A DNA stretch of 64,000 nucleotides. Source: Pyrus communis. Its lineage: Eukaryota > Streptophyta > Magnoliopsida > Rosales > Rosaceae. A model generated the notes under the pieces. It was not told the DNA's origin and made no database searches. It saw only the letters and a program-made list of their open reading frames with translations. Each line of letters opens with the position of its first letter. Position 1 is the first letter of the stretch. A program made the translations under genes and the position numbers. Of this stretch, positions 10,959 through 23,239 are shown piece by piece. Location: NCBI RefSeq assembly GCF_963583255.1, contig NC_084804.1, forward strand, positions 21,706,061 to 21,770,060, given 5' to 3'.

Positions 10959-13900
10959 TTACATTCTGAATACACCGTACTTGGTTTCTTCGGGGTCACG
11001 GTTCATCGAAGCGGAGATGGAGAGACCGATGACTTTTCTTGTGTCGGCTGGATCGATAATTCCATCATCCCAGAGCCTTGCTGTGGAGTAGTAAGAGTTC
11101 CCTTCTCTCTCATAAGCCTCCACTACCTTTGCCTTGAATTTCTCCTCTTCTTCCTTGTCCCACTGCATTACATGCACAGGACTCAGATAAATAAAAGCCT
11201 AGTAGTTTTCTTAAAATGCGCTTTTATCTAAGACAGGCGATTTCTACCTCAATTCCTTTCTTCTTCTTGTTGCCCCTTTCGATTTGAGCAAGGACACCAG
11301 CAGCCTGAGTATTTCAATAACGAAAAAAGATGTCATTCTACACCTAAAGCCAGCTGTCAGTGACATGGTCCAAGGAATCATCTATACTGTCTTGAATTGA
11401 AAACGGAAATTAGATCTCTCATGACATCCAGAGTCGAGAAGATAATGCAAAAGAAATATGCAGGAAAACAAATCATAGGTATGTTGTTTGAAAAGGGTCA
11501 CCTGAGCACCACCCATCACGGATATTTTGGCATTCGGCCAAAGGTACATGAAATCAGGACTATAAGCACGACCACACATTGCATAATTGCCGGCACCAAA
11601 GCTTCCACCAATGATGATAGTTACCTTTGGAACCTGTAAACATTCATTGTTATTTGAGATTCATGATTGATTAAGTCATAATCATGATTCATCTCAAGGT
11701 AAAATGAAAGCCATTCCTATACGTGTATTTGAACACATGGATATTCACATAAGGGCGCAAGGGGGAATAGATTCATAATCACACAAGAACATTTATATAA
11801 ACAGAAATAAGGAAGAACAAACCTTGGCACAAGAAACTGCCATCACCATTTTTGCTCCAGATTTTGCTATACCAATTGCCTCAGATCTCGAACCAACCTA
11901 CCAAGGAATATAATATATCACAACTATGTAATAATGAGAAGAGCGTTTTCTCCATAAATTCGGCAGTTAACGAGGCCAAATAATCTCAAAATTGAGATAT
12001 TTGAAGAGGGCATAAGTAAGTTTTTTTAATGTATATTACTGAACCAAAATACTGCCAATGCATCAAAAATGTGGGGTAGAAGAGACTGCCACTACTCGAA
12101 CGCATCTGAGGTGAAAATGCCAAGGACTAACTTAGACCAGAATGAGTGAATCCATTTTATATCCTTTAAGTACATTTCTCCTGTCGTATCGACCTTTATG
12201 TTCCAACTGTTCAAGTTCAAAGATGTTTTAAATACCTTCACAAATATGAAAAGGCTTGGGTAACCTTTTAAAGGATGTCATGAATATATAACCTTCCTAT
12301 TCTCAATGAGCAAACTTTTGGTAAGCATGGCTTCCTCATTCTAGAATGGACCCGATAACCAAAGAAAATAAGAAACTTATTACGCAAGTTCAAAGAGTGA
12401 CCCTCCAGAAAAGCACACTGACACAATGGTGTTGATAGCGTCTTCACTAAGAAAGTAAAAGAAAAGGACATCGAGTTTACAACTTTACATACCATAAATC
12501 CAGTGATATTCTGAAGGAAGACCAAAGGAATGTTTCGTTGAGTACATAATTCAATGAAATGTGCCCCTTTTAGAGCAGACTCATTAAATAGTATTCCATT
12601 GTTTCCGATAATTCCCACAGGCTGCCCAAAGATTCTACCAAAACCTGTTACAAGAGTCTGCAGAGGTGCTATTGAAATTACAAAATTCATATATTAAAGG
12701 AATAAATTAAGACAATCAGAAATGAAATTGGTGCAAATGCCCTTACAGTGCCATACAATTTCTTGAATTCATCAAATTCACTTCCATCAACAATGCGAGC
12801 AATAACCGATCGGATATCGAACTGTTGCTTATGCTCTGTGGGCGCGATGAATCGAAGCTCCTTCACATCATATAATGGTTCCTTATATTCAGAGTTTATG
12901 TTTTGCAACCCGCTTTTCAAGCTTCTCCCAGCCATGTGCAAGTTCTTAATAATATTTCTTCCAAGAGCAAGTCCATGGAGTTCATCTACAAGAACACGTG
13001 AGATTACAAACGTGACCACAAATAGCTAACCTCCCTGCTCCCTCCACATACATGCATAGAACAAATAATTCTAATAGGTAAAGATAAACAAATGTGTTAT
13101 TTTAAGAAAACATTCAAATTTCTCCTTTCCTATTTCTCACTCGATACTCCTCAACTATTTCATTTGCGATTAAGACTACTCTACAACATGTCTATCCCTA
13201 AAGAATGGACCTTTGGAATTGGGAATTATATCACAAGAACTCTCCATCAATATCAAGACGATGCCTGACATTACATAAACTAGTAATCTAAATGAAGCTC
13301 AACCAATCCTTAACTTTCAATGAAAATACTTTCTTATAGTCCTGTTAGTATTTCAAAACTTTCACATGATCAACAACAACAACAACAACAACAACAACAA
13401 AGCCTTTTCCCACTAAGTGGGGTTGGTTATATGAATCCTAGAACGCCATTGCGCTCGGTTATGTGTCGCGTCTTCCGTTAGATCCAAGTACTCTAAGTCT
13501 TCTCTTAGAGTCTCTTCCAAAGTCCTTCTAGGTCTTCCTCTACCCCTTCGGCCCTGAACCTCTGTCCCATAATCACATCTTCTAACCAGAGAGTCAATAG
13601 GTCTTCGTTTCACATGTCCAAACCACCGTAACCGATTTTCTCTCATCTTTCCTTCAATTTCAGCTACTCCTACTTTACCTCGGATATCCTCATTCCTACT
13701 CTTATCCTTTCTAGTGCATTTGTTAACTAATATATCAAAGGGAATTGTTATTAGCACTCCAAAAATCTCATTCTACACTCCAAACTTTCTATATTAGGAA
13801 AGAAGAATACACTTGTGAGGAGTGTAGAATAAGATTTTTGGAGTGCCAATAACACTTCCCTATATCAAATTACATATAAAGAGAGCCTAAAGTTAGCAGC

Positions 13901-15252
13901 TAGTTAATTCAAAGAAATGCATGTGAGGTTTAAAGTATGAAATGGCAGAAAGTAATACCTTGAGCAAAGTAGTCTGAAACTCCTGATGTCTTGCAATGCA
14001 CACTAGCACCCCCCAAATCCTCTGCAGATACTTCTTCTCCAGTAGCAGCCTATTGAAACATTTCCTTGTTATACATCTAGATTGTATACATAATATTCAC
14101 ATATTTTTTTTAACAAAGTTTAAAAAGCAACATACCAGATAAATCACGGGACTCATGCAGAAACTATACAAAGCATATACAAGAGAAAACTAAAAATAAC
14201 CTTCACAAGTGGGGGTCCTGCCAGAAATATGGTACCATTTCCTTTGACCATCACACTTTCATCCGCCATCGCAGGAATATATGCACCGCCAGCAGTGCAG
14301 GAGCCTAATACCAACGCAATTTGAGGAATGCCTTCAGCAGACATTATACTTTGATTGTAGAAAATCCTACCAAAATTCTCCCTGTCAGGAAAGACCTCTG
14401 CCTGCTTGGGGAGGAAAGCACCCCCACTATCGACAAGGTATATACACGGCAATTTGCAGTGAGAGGCAATCTCTTGTGCCCTGAGGTGTTTCTTAACTGT
14501 GATGGGGTAGTAAGTCCCACCCTTCACGGTAGGATCATTAGCTACAAACATACAAAGCCGTCCATGGACCGGACCTATTCCAGTAATGATCCCAGCAGAT
14601 GGTAAGGATTCTTCATACAATTCATGTCCTGCAAGCTTAAAATTAACAAAACATACAACAATTTAGGCAAGATATCAACTGGGTCCAATCAATTCGTCAA
14701 AAAGATGAAAACTTTTGCATCAGGGTGAAGATAACAATCATAATATATATGATTTAATGGGGTTTTTTCATAATCTTATTCCAAATTTGCAACTTTTAGT
14801 GTGTTTCAATCAAAACCCAATTCATGAAAGCTACAACTTGAGGAGTTTGATGAAATGGGAAACCTGAGAAAGCTCGAGAAAAGAAGCGCCGGGGTCGAGC
14901 AGTCGATCAATGCGTTCTCTTGGGAGAAGCTTGTTTCTGCTCTTGTTTCTCTTCACAGCTACAGTTCCTCCTCCGCCAAGAACCTGCTCATCAATCACTG
15001 AATTAATCTAATGGAGAGATAGAGAGACAGAGACAGACAGACTGACAGACCGACCTTTTGGATGTGCGATTGGAGGTCGGAGATCAGGACGTCCATGGTC
15101 TTGGAGTTGCGAGAGAAGGCCTCGGAGTTCCGATCGACGCCATCGGGAAGGACTCCGAGGCTGTAATTCCTACTTGTTTGTGCGATTTGCAATGCGGCGA
15201 GTGATTTCCGTGAAGCCGAAGCTACTGATTTTCTCATCAATATGCTGAGCAT
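10959..15252 (-). CDS. MCCB: methylcrotonoyl-CoA carboxylase beta chain, mitochondrial
   Basis: Ten exons join in frame to about 571 residues: 15252-15055, 14983-14864, 14635-14201, 14049-13959, 12985-12747, 12657-12493, 11897-11823, 11633-11502, 11304-11248 and 11162-10959. The product is the biotin-dependent carboxyltransferase subunit. It moves CO2 from biotin on MCCA to 3-methylcrotonyl-CoA in mitochondrial leucine breakdown. Visible family blocks are [103 protein letters not shown] and the terminal YGVFRM. The Met at 15252 begins a basic, Ser-rich presequence; an in-frame Met at 15291 is less plausible because acidic residues follow it. Length is close to the Arabidopsis enzyme. Intron 4 holds an RTE fragment and a MITE. 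Exon 3 probably uses an AAG acceptor. Confidence 0.95.
13368..13730 (-). mobile_element. 3' fragment of an RTE-type non-LTR retrotransposon
   Basis: The minus strand encodes the C-terminal tail of an RTE-type reverse transcriptase: [17 protein letters not shown], then [13 protein letters not shown] and NRAQWRSRI. The 3' end finishes in TTG repeats (CAA repeats on plus at about 13371-13399), a known trait of RTE elements. The 5' part is missing. It lies inside MCCB intron 4 in the same transcriptional orientation as MCCB. Confidence 0.8.
13740..13860. mobile_element. Mutator-type MITE, family A copy 2 (intact)
   Basis: This 121-bp foldback element begins GGGAATTGTTATTAGCACTC and ends with GAGTGCCAATAACACTTCCC. 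It is flanked by a perfect 9-bp direct repeat TATATCAAA (13731-13739 and 13861-13869). A 9-bp duplication is diagnostic of Mutator-type transposition. It sits at the 5' edge of the RTE fragment within MCCB intron 4. Confidence 0.88.
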
Positions 15253-15479
15253 TTCGAGCTTCTCTGTTTCTGACTCGAATGTCTCTCGCACTCATAGAGA
15301 CGCGCGTATTTACAGAGGGAGTGAGCGGCCTATCTCTCTGCTGATGTGGAATGCCTATCCGTGTGAAATTTTTATATAATTCTATAGTCTGTCAGATAAG
15401 GATGTGACAAGTTTTGGAGAGTGTGACCATTTATTGGATCAAGGTTTTGCATATGACTTGAAGAGATTATAACAACCGA
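15253..15479. other. MCCB 5' flank
   Basis: This stretch holds the presumed MCCB leader and proximal promoter on the minus strand. I see no clear TATA box or named motif. Confidence 0.4.
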
Positions 15480-16170
15480 ATTCACGATGCCAACAAGATC
15501 GACCAAGTGTGGGGCGATGGCAGCACCCACCAGGGGGCCTATTCAAAGTCAATGTTGATGGAGCAATATCGTTGAAGGGATTGAATAGAGGTGTAGGAGT
15601 TGTTATTAAAAATGATGATGGGACTTTCATGGCAGGTTGTACGACATAACTATATGGTTATTTCGATACTTTAACAACCGAATTGCTCGCAGCAAAGGAG
15701 GGTTTATTGTTTGCATACAATGCGGGATTCATTTCTATTATATTGGAATTGGATTTCAAAAGCGCAATGGATTTTAATTGTTGCAAATGACGTTCGTCTT
15801 AATTGGGATGGTAATATATTGAAGGAGATTGATATCTTGAAGAAGAGGTTCTCTTTTCTTTTTTTTATGTCAATGACAACAATGCGAAGGAAATATGGTG
15901 ACTCATGAATTAACAAATTTTGGTCTTCACAATGGAGGTTTTCATACTTGGATAGAGGAGGGGCCACTTTGGCTCGTTCCTTTTTTGGGAGTAGATTTGG
16001 AGAATAATAATTGAATGTAAGTGGGGAGCAACTTAGTGAAGTACTTTTTTTCCCTCTACACTAGAGGTTTTTAACGAGGCTTCCCTTGCTGCCCCAATCT
16101 TCTTGTACTCTGTCATCTTTATTGAAAAGAAAACTCAATTTCAGATAAATAAATAATAAAAAAATAAAAA
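15480..16170 (+). pseudogene. LINE-type RNase H (RVT_3) fragment with 3' tail
   Basis: The plus strand reads WQHPPGGLFKVNVDGAIS, the usual start of the RNase H domain in plant LINE reverse transcriptases. GVGVVIKNDDGTFMAG, then TTELLAAKEGL and ILELD follow, so the catalytic Asp, Glu and Asp positions are recognisable. A TAA at 15646-15648 and another stop soon after the third acidic residue interrupt the frame. The downstream part ends in an A-rich stretch near 16140-16170. The upstream reverse transcriptase is absent. Confidence 0.75.
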
Positions 16171-16799
16171 AAGAGATTATAACAATTTTGCTTTTATTTT
16201 TTACTTTTCACTTTTTATGAAAATTGAAAACCAACAATTTAAATTTTGTTTGCTAGCACTTCAGGCTGAAAACTACAATTTAAGCGTTATTTGATAACTA
16301 TTTCGTTTTTAATTTTTTGAACTAATAATCATTTGGTAACTATTTTCAATTTTTATTTTTCACTTCTTCACATAAAATCCATTTTTGTACACACAAAAGC
16401 ATGCCTTTGAATGACTTTAAAATTATATATATATTTCATCAATAATTCCTAACTAAAAGCATTAGGGATTTTTTTTTTTTTTTTTAATGACACATATCAT
16501 TTGAAGAAGTGAAAAGCACTCCCCGAGCTTCTTTTAAGCATTTTATGGAGCACATTGTTACCAAGTTAACGAAAGTTTTCATGGAGTACATTTTACCAAG
16601 TTAATGAAATTACTAATTAGCATTGAAAAAAATTAATTTAGACCCACAAATTAAAGGAAATAGCTTTTGCTCATTAAATAGACGGAGGAAGATGAAAATA
16701 AAGAAATTGTGTTCAATCTGGTAAGTGTTACGATCGATCCCTAATTTTTTCAATTGTTTTGTCCTCATTAATGTAAATTGACCGGCTCTATCGACTCGG
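16171..16799. other. gene-free AT-rich spacer
   Basis: No gene is supported. Text such as TTTCACTTTTTATGAAAATTG resembles degenerate repeat found again near 40480-40720. Confidence 0.35.
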
Positions 16800-17760
16800 A
16801 CCAGCATTGACCCATCAACATTGACTGTTGACTATTTTCTAGATTCATTACAGGACCCTCCATTAGGGTATTTCGACGCGCTGATCCCAAATCCACACTT
16901 CGTTTCTTCAAACTCAATTGTTTTAATAGAGTTTTGCTAATGGATCCTTTTATGTGCTTAGATCCTAACAGTTTCAAACATTCTAGAGGACAGACTCAGC
17001 TAGATTGTTGACCAATGAGCGGAATTTTATTTTAGAATTGTGAATTTCAGTTTCATTTTGTGAATTAAACATATTTTGTGATTAACGATGATGACAATTT
17101 TATGAATATGGATTTTCCCTATTACTTATCTTGTGGGATGCATACACTTACACAAAATTAGAATATTGTACTAGTCTACAACTGTAGGACAAATCATGCA
17201 TGTGTATGAGTTATATTTCAGTGTTTCAGCTTGTTTATACTATGTACATGTTCTTTCATCTTATACTAGCTAGGGCTAGTGTATGATTATAATTTCCACT
17301 TACACTAGCCATGACTAGTGTATGATTATGCTACTCATCTTACACATATTTAGGTATTATATTTATACTCTCGGCTTGTAAATATCTCAAAGTTACTCAG
17401 CAATGACATGACTATATTATTCAAATTATACTAATTGATGCTAGTGTATGCTATTGTATGTTATGCCACAAGTAAAAAATCAGTATATGCAAGTACTAGT
17501 TTTTCAATTTTATAGCATGCTTAAACTTCAAAAATATATGTGTATATATATGTAGTAGCTATATAATTTTGTAAAATAGGGGATTAATATGTAAAAAAAA
17601 ACAAAAATATTTTAGAAGGCTTTATTTTTTTTCGTCCACTCACATTTTTACGCTTTGCGTCCCCTTAGGACTTGGTAGCAGTAGCAGTGATCATATTCTA
17701 CGTCGAGACACCTTCCCATAACTCTCTGACATATTCCTACCGAGTTGAATATCTACTCCT
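16800..17760 (+). repeat. LTR-retrotransposon-like repeat (copy 1)
   Basis: This segment matches 30880-31790 in the opposite orientation. Shared landmarks are AGGGTATTTCGACG (about 16866), CTTACACTAGCCATGACTA (about 17298) and a block with GTAGCAGTAGCAGTGATCAT (about 17686) followed by a CGTCGA motif. Spacing between landmarks is similar in both copies. No coding capacity is visible. An LTR or LTR-proximal sequence is the likeliest origin, but termini were not resolved. Confidence 0.55.
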
Positions 17761-18285
17761 TTTAAAATCCCTTCGAATAAACGTCCATTTCTACGTGGAC
17801 TAGTACTCCAAAGTTATAAGACTTTGCACTGTCTGTAGAATTTGTAAACTGGCATTTATGCTCTAAACCTATCATCATGAATGTAATAGCTGAGATTCAT
17901 TAGGTGTGGCCTTTGGAGATGTGTTGGAAACTTGAAAATAAGCATGGTTACTTGCGAATGTTTTAATTTGGGCCTATCTCTATTTTCAGGGAAGTTCTGT
18001 TAAACTTTTCGGTAGATCTATCTCAGTTGACAATTTTAGTTATGTGTTCATATATAATATGACTACGTCGTCCATTTAAGTGATGGCTAGCACATCTCAA
18101 CATCGATGCCTACGTGACATCGAGATTGGGGCATATCATTAAGCGAGGTGGAAAATTTGACAAGACCACACAATAAATTAATTATAATTTCGTATTGAAC
18201 AATCATTCACGATGATCAAACTTAACACATCCAACTTACCAACGTGGGAAAATACTACTAAATGCTAGTGTCAACAATACACTAA
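17761..18285. other. gene-free spacer
   Basis: No gene is supported; it may continue the LTR-like repeat before it. Confidence 0.35.
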
Positions 18286-18928
18286 AAGCATCTCCACCAC
18301 TTGGCAACTGCAACAAGAGACCCCCATGTGCAATGCAATTCTAAATGGCTTGGAATGATACTTAGCCGTTGGATTTCCAATGATCCTTTTATATGGATAG
18401 TTGGATTTCCAACCTTAAAAATTGAAAATTATACATTGTTGATATATGTCACAATCTAGTGCATTTGATTCAAGCAAACTGTGATAAACCAACAGCCTAG
18501 ATTAATTTGAAAGTAAAAAATCCCACACAAATTCTAAACAGTCGTAAAATTAAACACACTTAACAAACTTAAATAAAGATTTTTATTTTTAAAGAACAAA
18601 CTTACTAAGTACACACTTACAAGCATAAAGTGAAACAAAAATATTTGTGAATAATAATCGCTCTTGCTCTTGCCCTTCTTCCTTCCAAATTGGTGGGCTG
18701 CACAAAGGCAATTACTATTTAGAGTGAACAGGTATCTAATCCCATTCGCTCCCTTGCTTTCACACTCCAACGTTGGTAAGGACCGAGAGAGCTGCCTTCG
18801 CTTTTGGCGTTCCCTCATAAATCTTCGGATTTCACCCCTACACACGAAATTCCACTATCCTCTATGTCACTCAAGTAAATTGGCAATTTTATTGCCCTTG
18901 CCCTCCACCGACGGGGGTGGAGATGCTC
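18286..18928. mobile_element. Tourist-like element upstream of DJ1C
   Basis: The left end AAGCATCTCCACC and right end GGTGGAGATGCTC are inverted and flanked by TAA on both sides (18283-18285 and 18929-18931). This is the PIF/Harbinger pattern. It ends only about 150 bp before the DJ1C start codon, so it may contribute promoter or leader sequence. Confidence 0.65.
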
Positions 18929-19074
18929 TAAGAATTTGATTATGGAAATAAACAGTTTTTGCTAAACGGCGCCGTATAGTGTGCTGACCCAAGTTTCGGG
19001 TCCAAGAAAGAGAATCCGACAGAACTCAGATAAGGTCCATTTTGCGCCTTCAACCGAAACTCCGATTTGCCTCA

Positions 19075-22000
19075 ATGGAGTCTCTGTCTCCGGTTCTCTC
19101 ACCGACCGCTGTGAAATTCTGCTATCCGAAGCTCGCTTCAACGGCTGCCTCCGCAGCCACTCTTCCTTGGTTCTCATTCACCTCCATGGCCTCTGCACAG
19201 AGAAGAACACCTACTTCAATACACTCTGCAAAACCCACGAAAACCCTCTCCGCAACAGCAACAACAAACCCAATTTCGGTGCCTCCCAAGAAGGTCTTTT
19301 CGCAATACCCACATTAGCTTTTCCGTCAATGTTGTTTGGTTGCTGAGAAAATGGATGAGAAAAATGGAAACCTTGAAAAAAATGGGTTGTTGGGTTTGTG
19401 ATCTTTACTTTCTCGGTAACCAAACGGAATTTTAGTTTTATTTTATTTTATTTTATTTTTGTGTATTATGCGCAGGTTCTGGTTCCAATTGGGTATGGGA
19501 CGGAAGAAATGGAAGCTGTCATTATAGTTGATGTTCTGCGCCGAGCTGGTGCTGATGTTACCGTGGCCTCCGTGGAGCCGCAGCTCCAGATTGAAGCTTC
19601 TTGTGGTACTAAACTGGTTGCTGACACCTCCATTTCCTCGTGTTCCGATCAAATTTTTGATCTTGTGGCTTTGCCGGTTAGTTGTTCTTGACCAATTTAT
19701 GTTACGTTTCATGAATTTATAGTTTATTAAGTAATGAACTAGTGATAAAATGTGGTACATACACGTAAATTGGTCGTTGAGATTGTTAACCATTCGTAGT
19801 TACAGGTTATGGGGATACTGTGCATGATGAAACTTATTACTAAAGCAACCAAAGTTTATTAAACTAGAATGAGAGCCACAGAAAGTTGTCTTCTTTTAAT
19901 TTTCGAGCTGGAGAAAGTTTAAAAGAAGTGTAATAGTGTGCATCTATAGTTTGAAGCAATACAAATTGTTGGCACAACGAGCTGGAGAAAGTTTAAAAGA
20001 AGTGTAATAGTGTGCATCTATAGTTTGAAGCAATACAAATTGTTGGCACAAGGTATTCTGCATTCTGGAGGTGTTATTTTGGAATTCTTGCGATTCATTT
20101 GCACGCCTGAACTTTCGCCTTTCATTTGACTAGTTCAATATATTAGAAAGTTTGGTGATGGTCTTGTGTTTAAGTTTGACAACTTATAGCATCCACTGAT
20201 GATTTTTATGCGTATGACCTCAAGGGAGGAATGCCGGGATCGGTGAGGCTAAGAGACTGTGCAGCACTCCAGGAAATTACAAGAAGGCAGGCTGAGGAAA
20301 GTAGGTTATATGGAGCCATATGTGCTGCTCCGGCAGTAGCACTTCTGCCATGGGGTCTTTTAAAGAGAAGGCAGGTGGGTTGTTGGTTAAATTTTCAAAA
20401 TTTTGTCAATTTCAGTGTACTTTTTCCGGCTAATGGTTGTTAGTTTGTTATGCAAGACTACTTGCCACCCTGCATTCATGCACAAGCTTCCGACGTTCTG
20501 GGCAGTCAAATCAAACATTCAGGTGTCAGGAGGACTCACAACAAGCCGTGGCCCTGGAACTTCTTATGGGTTTGCCCTGTGCCTAGTAGAACAGCTATTT
20601 GGGGAATCCGTTGCCAAGGAAATTGGAGAATCGCTGGTGAGTGGTGAGCCCTACTACTGTAATAGTGTAATGTTAGTGTGTCCGAACTCATGCTTTAGCT
20701 TGATTCTTGATAGATGCTCAGTAAAATCCTGTCTCATTTTTTTGTTCATTATACAAGCGTTTGAGTGAGCATTCATGTCTGTGAAGTATTTGTACAAACT
20801 TTGCAATTCTTTTATCCAAAAAACTCCATCCTTTGTCAGACTGTCTCTAGGAAAAGCCTGCCTAAACTATGGTTTTCTTCATCTAATAAAGATGTTCCTT
20901 TTCAGATTCTTTATATTTCTATGGTATTTCCTTCTCATATTCAGTGTCGTAATACCTTTTTTGTGATAGCTTTGAGCTAATACTCTGTATCTCTTGTATT
21001 AGTTGATCTGTCCTGATGATGAGAAATCTAAAAAGGAGGAGTTTAATAACGTTGAATGGTCTTTTGATCACATCCCTCGAGTAAGTTTCTTTATTTCTGC
21101 TTCATGACTAATCTTTTGTAACCTCGATCTATAGATATGCAATTCGATTGGATGCAGAACATCCTCCTCTACAAATAACGTATATGAACTTCAAATTTCT
21201 TTGTCATCTAAAAAATTTTGAAATGCTCGTATTGATTAACGAGAAAATATGTTTTGGATAACAATTCACCTCTACGCTCTTTTCATTTGACTATTAACCC
21301 TGTTCACATTTCTGATTACACTTTTACATGACTGCCTACATTTATTTATTTTGGTCATGCACTGCCTAGATTTTTTTATTACATAGTATCTTCTGCCTGT
21401 CATTCTATTTCTCTGTGTTTCCCTCTTTTTGGCGTAAGAAGCTTTTTATCATTCTATTGTCATGCAGGTTCTGATTCCAGTTGCAAATGGATCTGAAGAT
21501 GTTGAAGTAGTAACTATTGTAGATATTCTGAGACGAGCACATGTGGATGTTATAGTTGCTTCAGTTGAAAAATCTGTGCGGATTTTGGGATCTCAAGGCA
21601 CCAAAATCATTGCTGACAAGTTGATTGGTGTTGCTGCAGAGTCAACATACGACTTAATCATTCTTCCGGTGAGACAAACCGAATAGTTAGTGATACATTT
21701 ATCTTTCTTATATTCTTAAACAAACTATCAAGATCTAAGATTAAGTTGTGAAGCGTAAATATTGAATTCTGACTTTGGTGATGGTATTTATCTTTAGCGT
21801 TGTGCGGTGCATAATCAAAATGAAAAAGCAAAATGTAGAATTATTAATTCCTTAAATGGGTTGTAGAGGTACTTATTCAGTATGAGATAGATAGTCACTT
21901 CTTAAGTACTGTTGCATTTATATACGCTTTTGTTTTGTTGGTAACTGTGACAAAAAAAAAAAAAAGATTTTTCCCTGTTACAAAGTAGACCATTCAACGG

Positions 22001-22459
22001 TTCTGGTTCCTTCTGATAGGGAGGAAATGCTGGGGCTGAGCGGCTAAGCAAATCTAGGATTCTAAAGAACCTCCTCAAAGAACAAGAACTAGCTGGAAGA
22101 GTATATGGAGCGGTCTGTTCGTCGCCAGCAATCCTACATAAACAAGGCTTATTGAAGGTACCATAAAATTTTCTTTTCTTTCTTCTATATTTTTAATGTT
22201 TATTTTTTGCTTATATGATTCCTTATGCTTTCTTTGCAAAATATAGGGTAAGAAAGCCACCGCTCATCCTTCCATTGTAAGCAAACTCACAAACGAAGTG
22301 ATAAATGGCACCAAAGTAGTTATCGATGGTAAACTGATTACAAGCAGAGGACTTTCTACCGTCACAGACTTTGCGTTAGCTATTGTGAGCAAACTACATG
22401 GTCATGCAAGGGCAAGAAGTGTTGCAGAAGGCCTCGTTTATGATTACCCGAGGAGTTAG
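19075..22459 (+). CDS. DJ1C: DJ-1/PfpI family protein, chloroplastic (DJ1C-like)
   Basis: Eight exons (19075-19293, 19476-19676, 20225-20374, 20457-20636, 21003-21080, 21468-21668, 22020-22157 and 22247-22459) join to 459 residues. The first 73 residues are Ser/Thr/Ala-rich and lack acidic clusters except near residue 2, as in a transit peptide. Two tandem DJ-1 domains follow. Domain 1 starts [15 protein letters not shown] and has the nucleophile elbow GAICAAPA. Domain 2 starts [15 protein letters not shown] and has GAVCSSPA. Each keeps the family's Glu, Cys and downstream His (TCHP, TAHP) positions. Exons 2 and 6 are both 201 nt, echoing the internal duplication. DJ1C is needed for chloroplast development in Arabidopsis; its biochemical reaction is unclear. 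Assignment to C rather than B rests mainly on neighbouring genes. Confidence 0.88.
19904..20051 (+). repeat. 74-bp tandem duplication in DJ1C intron 2
   Basis: Two adjacent, apparently identical 74-bp units start at 19904 and 19978, each beginning CGAGCTGGAGAAAG and ending GTTGGCACAA. Identity suggests a very recent duplication. The gene's splice sites are not touched. Confidence 0.92.
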
Positions 22460-22908
22460 GATGATCTAGACTCATAGATTGAAGTCCTTGCGGATGGAAG
22501 GCGTCTTTCTTCAGCCCTTAGCCATGAAGAGTATAGTCTGCCCAACTCATAATGGGCAACGGAAGGAGAATCTAATTACCAAGCAGTTTTGGATGGATTT
22601 TTGAGTGTTGAGTTTGTCCATCCGTTTCCCAAGTGCCCGTTCACAAAACAGATACGCCATCATTGCATTACATGACACTGCTGATTCACCGGTCCAGGCT
22701 TCTAGCTTTAGCAATTGATGTAAAAAATAATGTGTTGGAGATGGAAAGGCCTGAATATTATGTAGAATATTTTTGTTGGTGCGGCCAGCTGTAAATGTTT
22801 TCAACTTTTATGTCTTTTGGAATGGAAAGTTGATGAAGAATTGTGAAGACTCTGAAAGAGCAGGTGTAAATAGAAAAAGAGTAGAGAAACCAAACCACAA
22901 AAAGGTTA

Positions 22909-22981
22909 TTCCGTTGCCGGGACTTGAACCCGGGTCTCTCGGGTGAGAGCCGAGTATCCTGACCAACTAGACTACAACGGA
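22909..22981 (-). tRNA. tRNA-Glu (anticodon CUC)
   Basis: A 73-nt cloverleaf on the minus strand starts TCCGTTGTAGTCTAG. The D arm is TAGTCTAGTTGGTCAGGATA. Loop CTCTCAC gives anticodon CUC, and the T arm carries GGTTCAAGTCC. The acceptor pairs TCCGTTG with CAACGGA and the discriminator is A. There is no intron and no encoded CCA. Confidence 0.95.
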
Positions 22982-23059
22982 TTGTTGTTCTGTTGAGCTA
23001 CAAATGTAATTAATACTATAAAAATGTTTTGGCTAGTAATTAATGATGAAAAATAGAAA

Positions 23060-23179
23060 GGGAATTGTTATTGACACTTCAAAATTCTCAAATGACACTC
23101 CAAACTTTCTATATTTAGAAAGAAAAATACACTTGTGAGGAGTGTAGAATGAGATTTTTGGAGTGCCAATAACACTTCC
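23060..23179. mobile_element. Mutator-type MITE, family A copy 3
   Basis: A 120-bp foldback copy begins GGGAATTGTTATTGACACTTC. It is flanked by AAATAGAAA and TAATAGAAA, an 8 of 9 match to a 9-bp target duplication. Confidence 0.85.
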
Positions 23180-23239
23180 TAATAGAAAATATAATTTCAA
23201 ATACAAACAGTACCTGACAAAAATTGATCACACGATATA

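Noticed and set aside
19042..19077. Earlier Met at 19042 as the DJ1C start
   Set aside because: The Met at 19075 gives a better transit peptide. The earlier Met adds only eleven residues with no family support, though it cannot be excluded.
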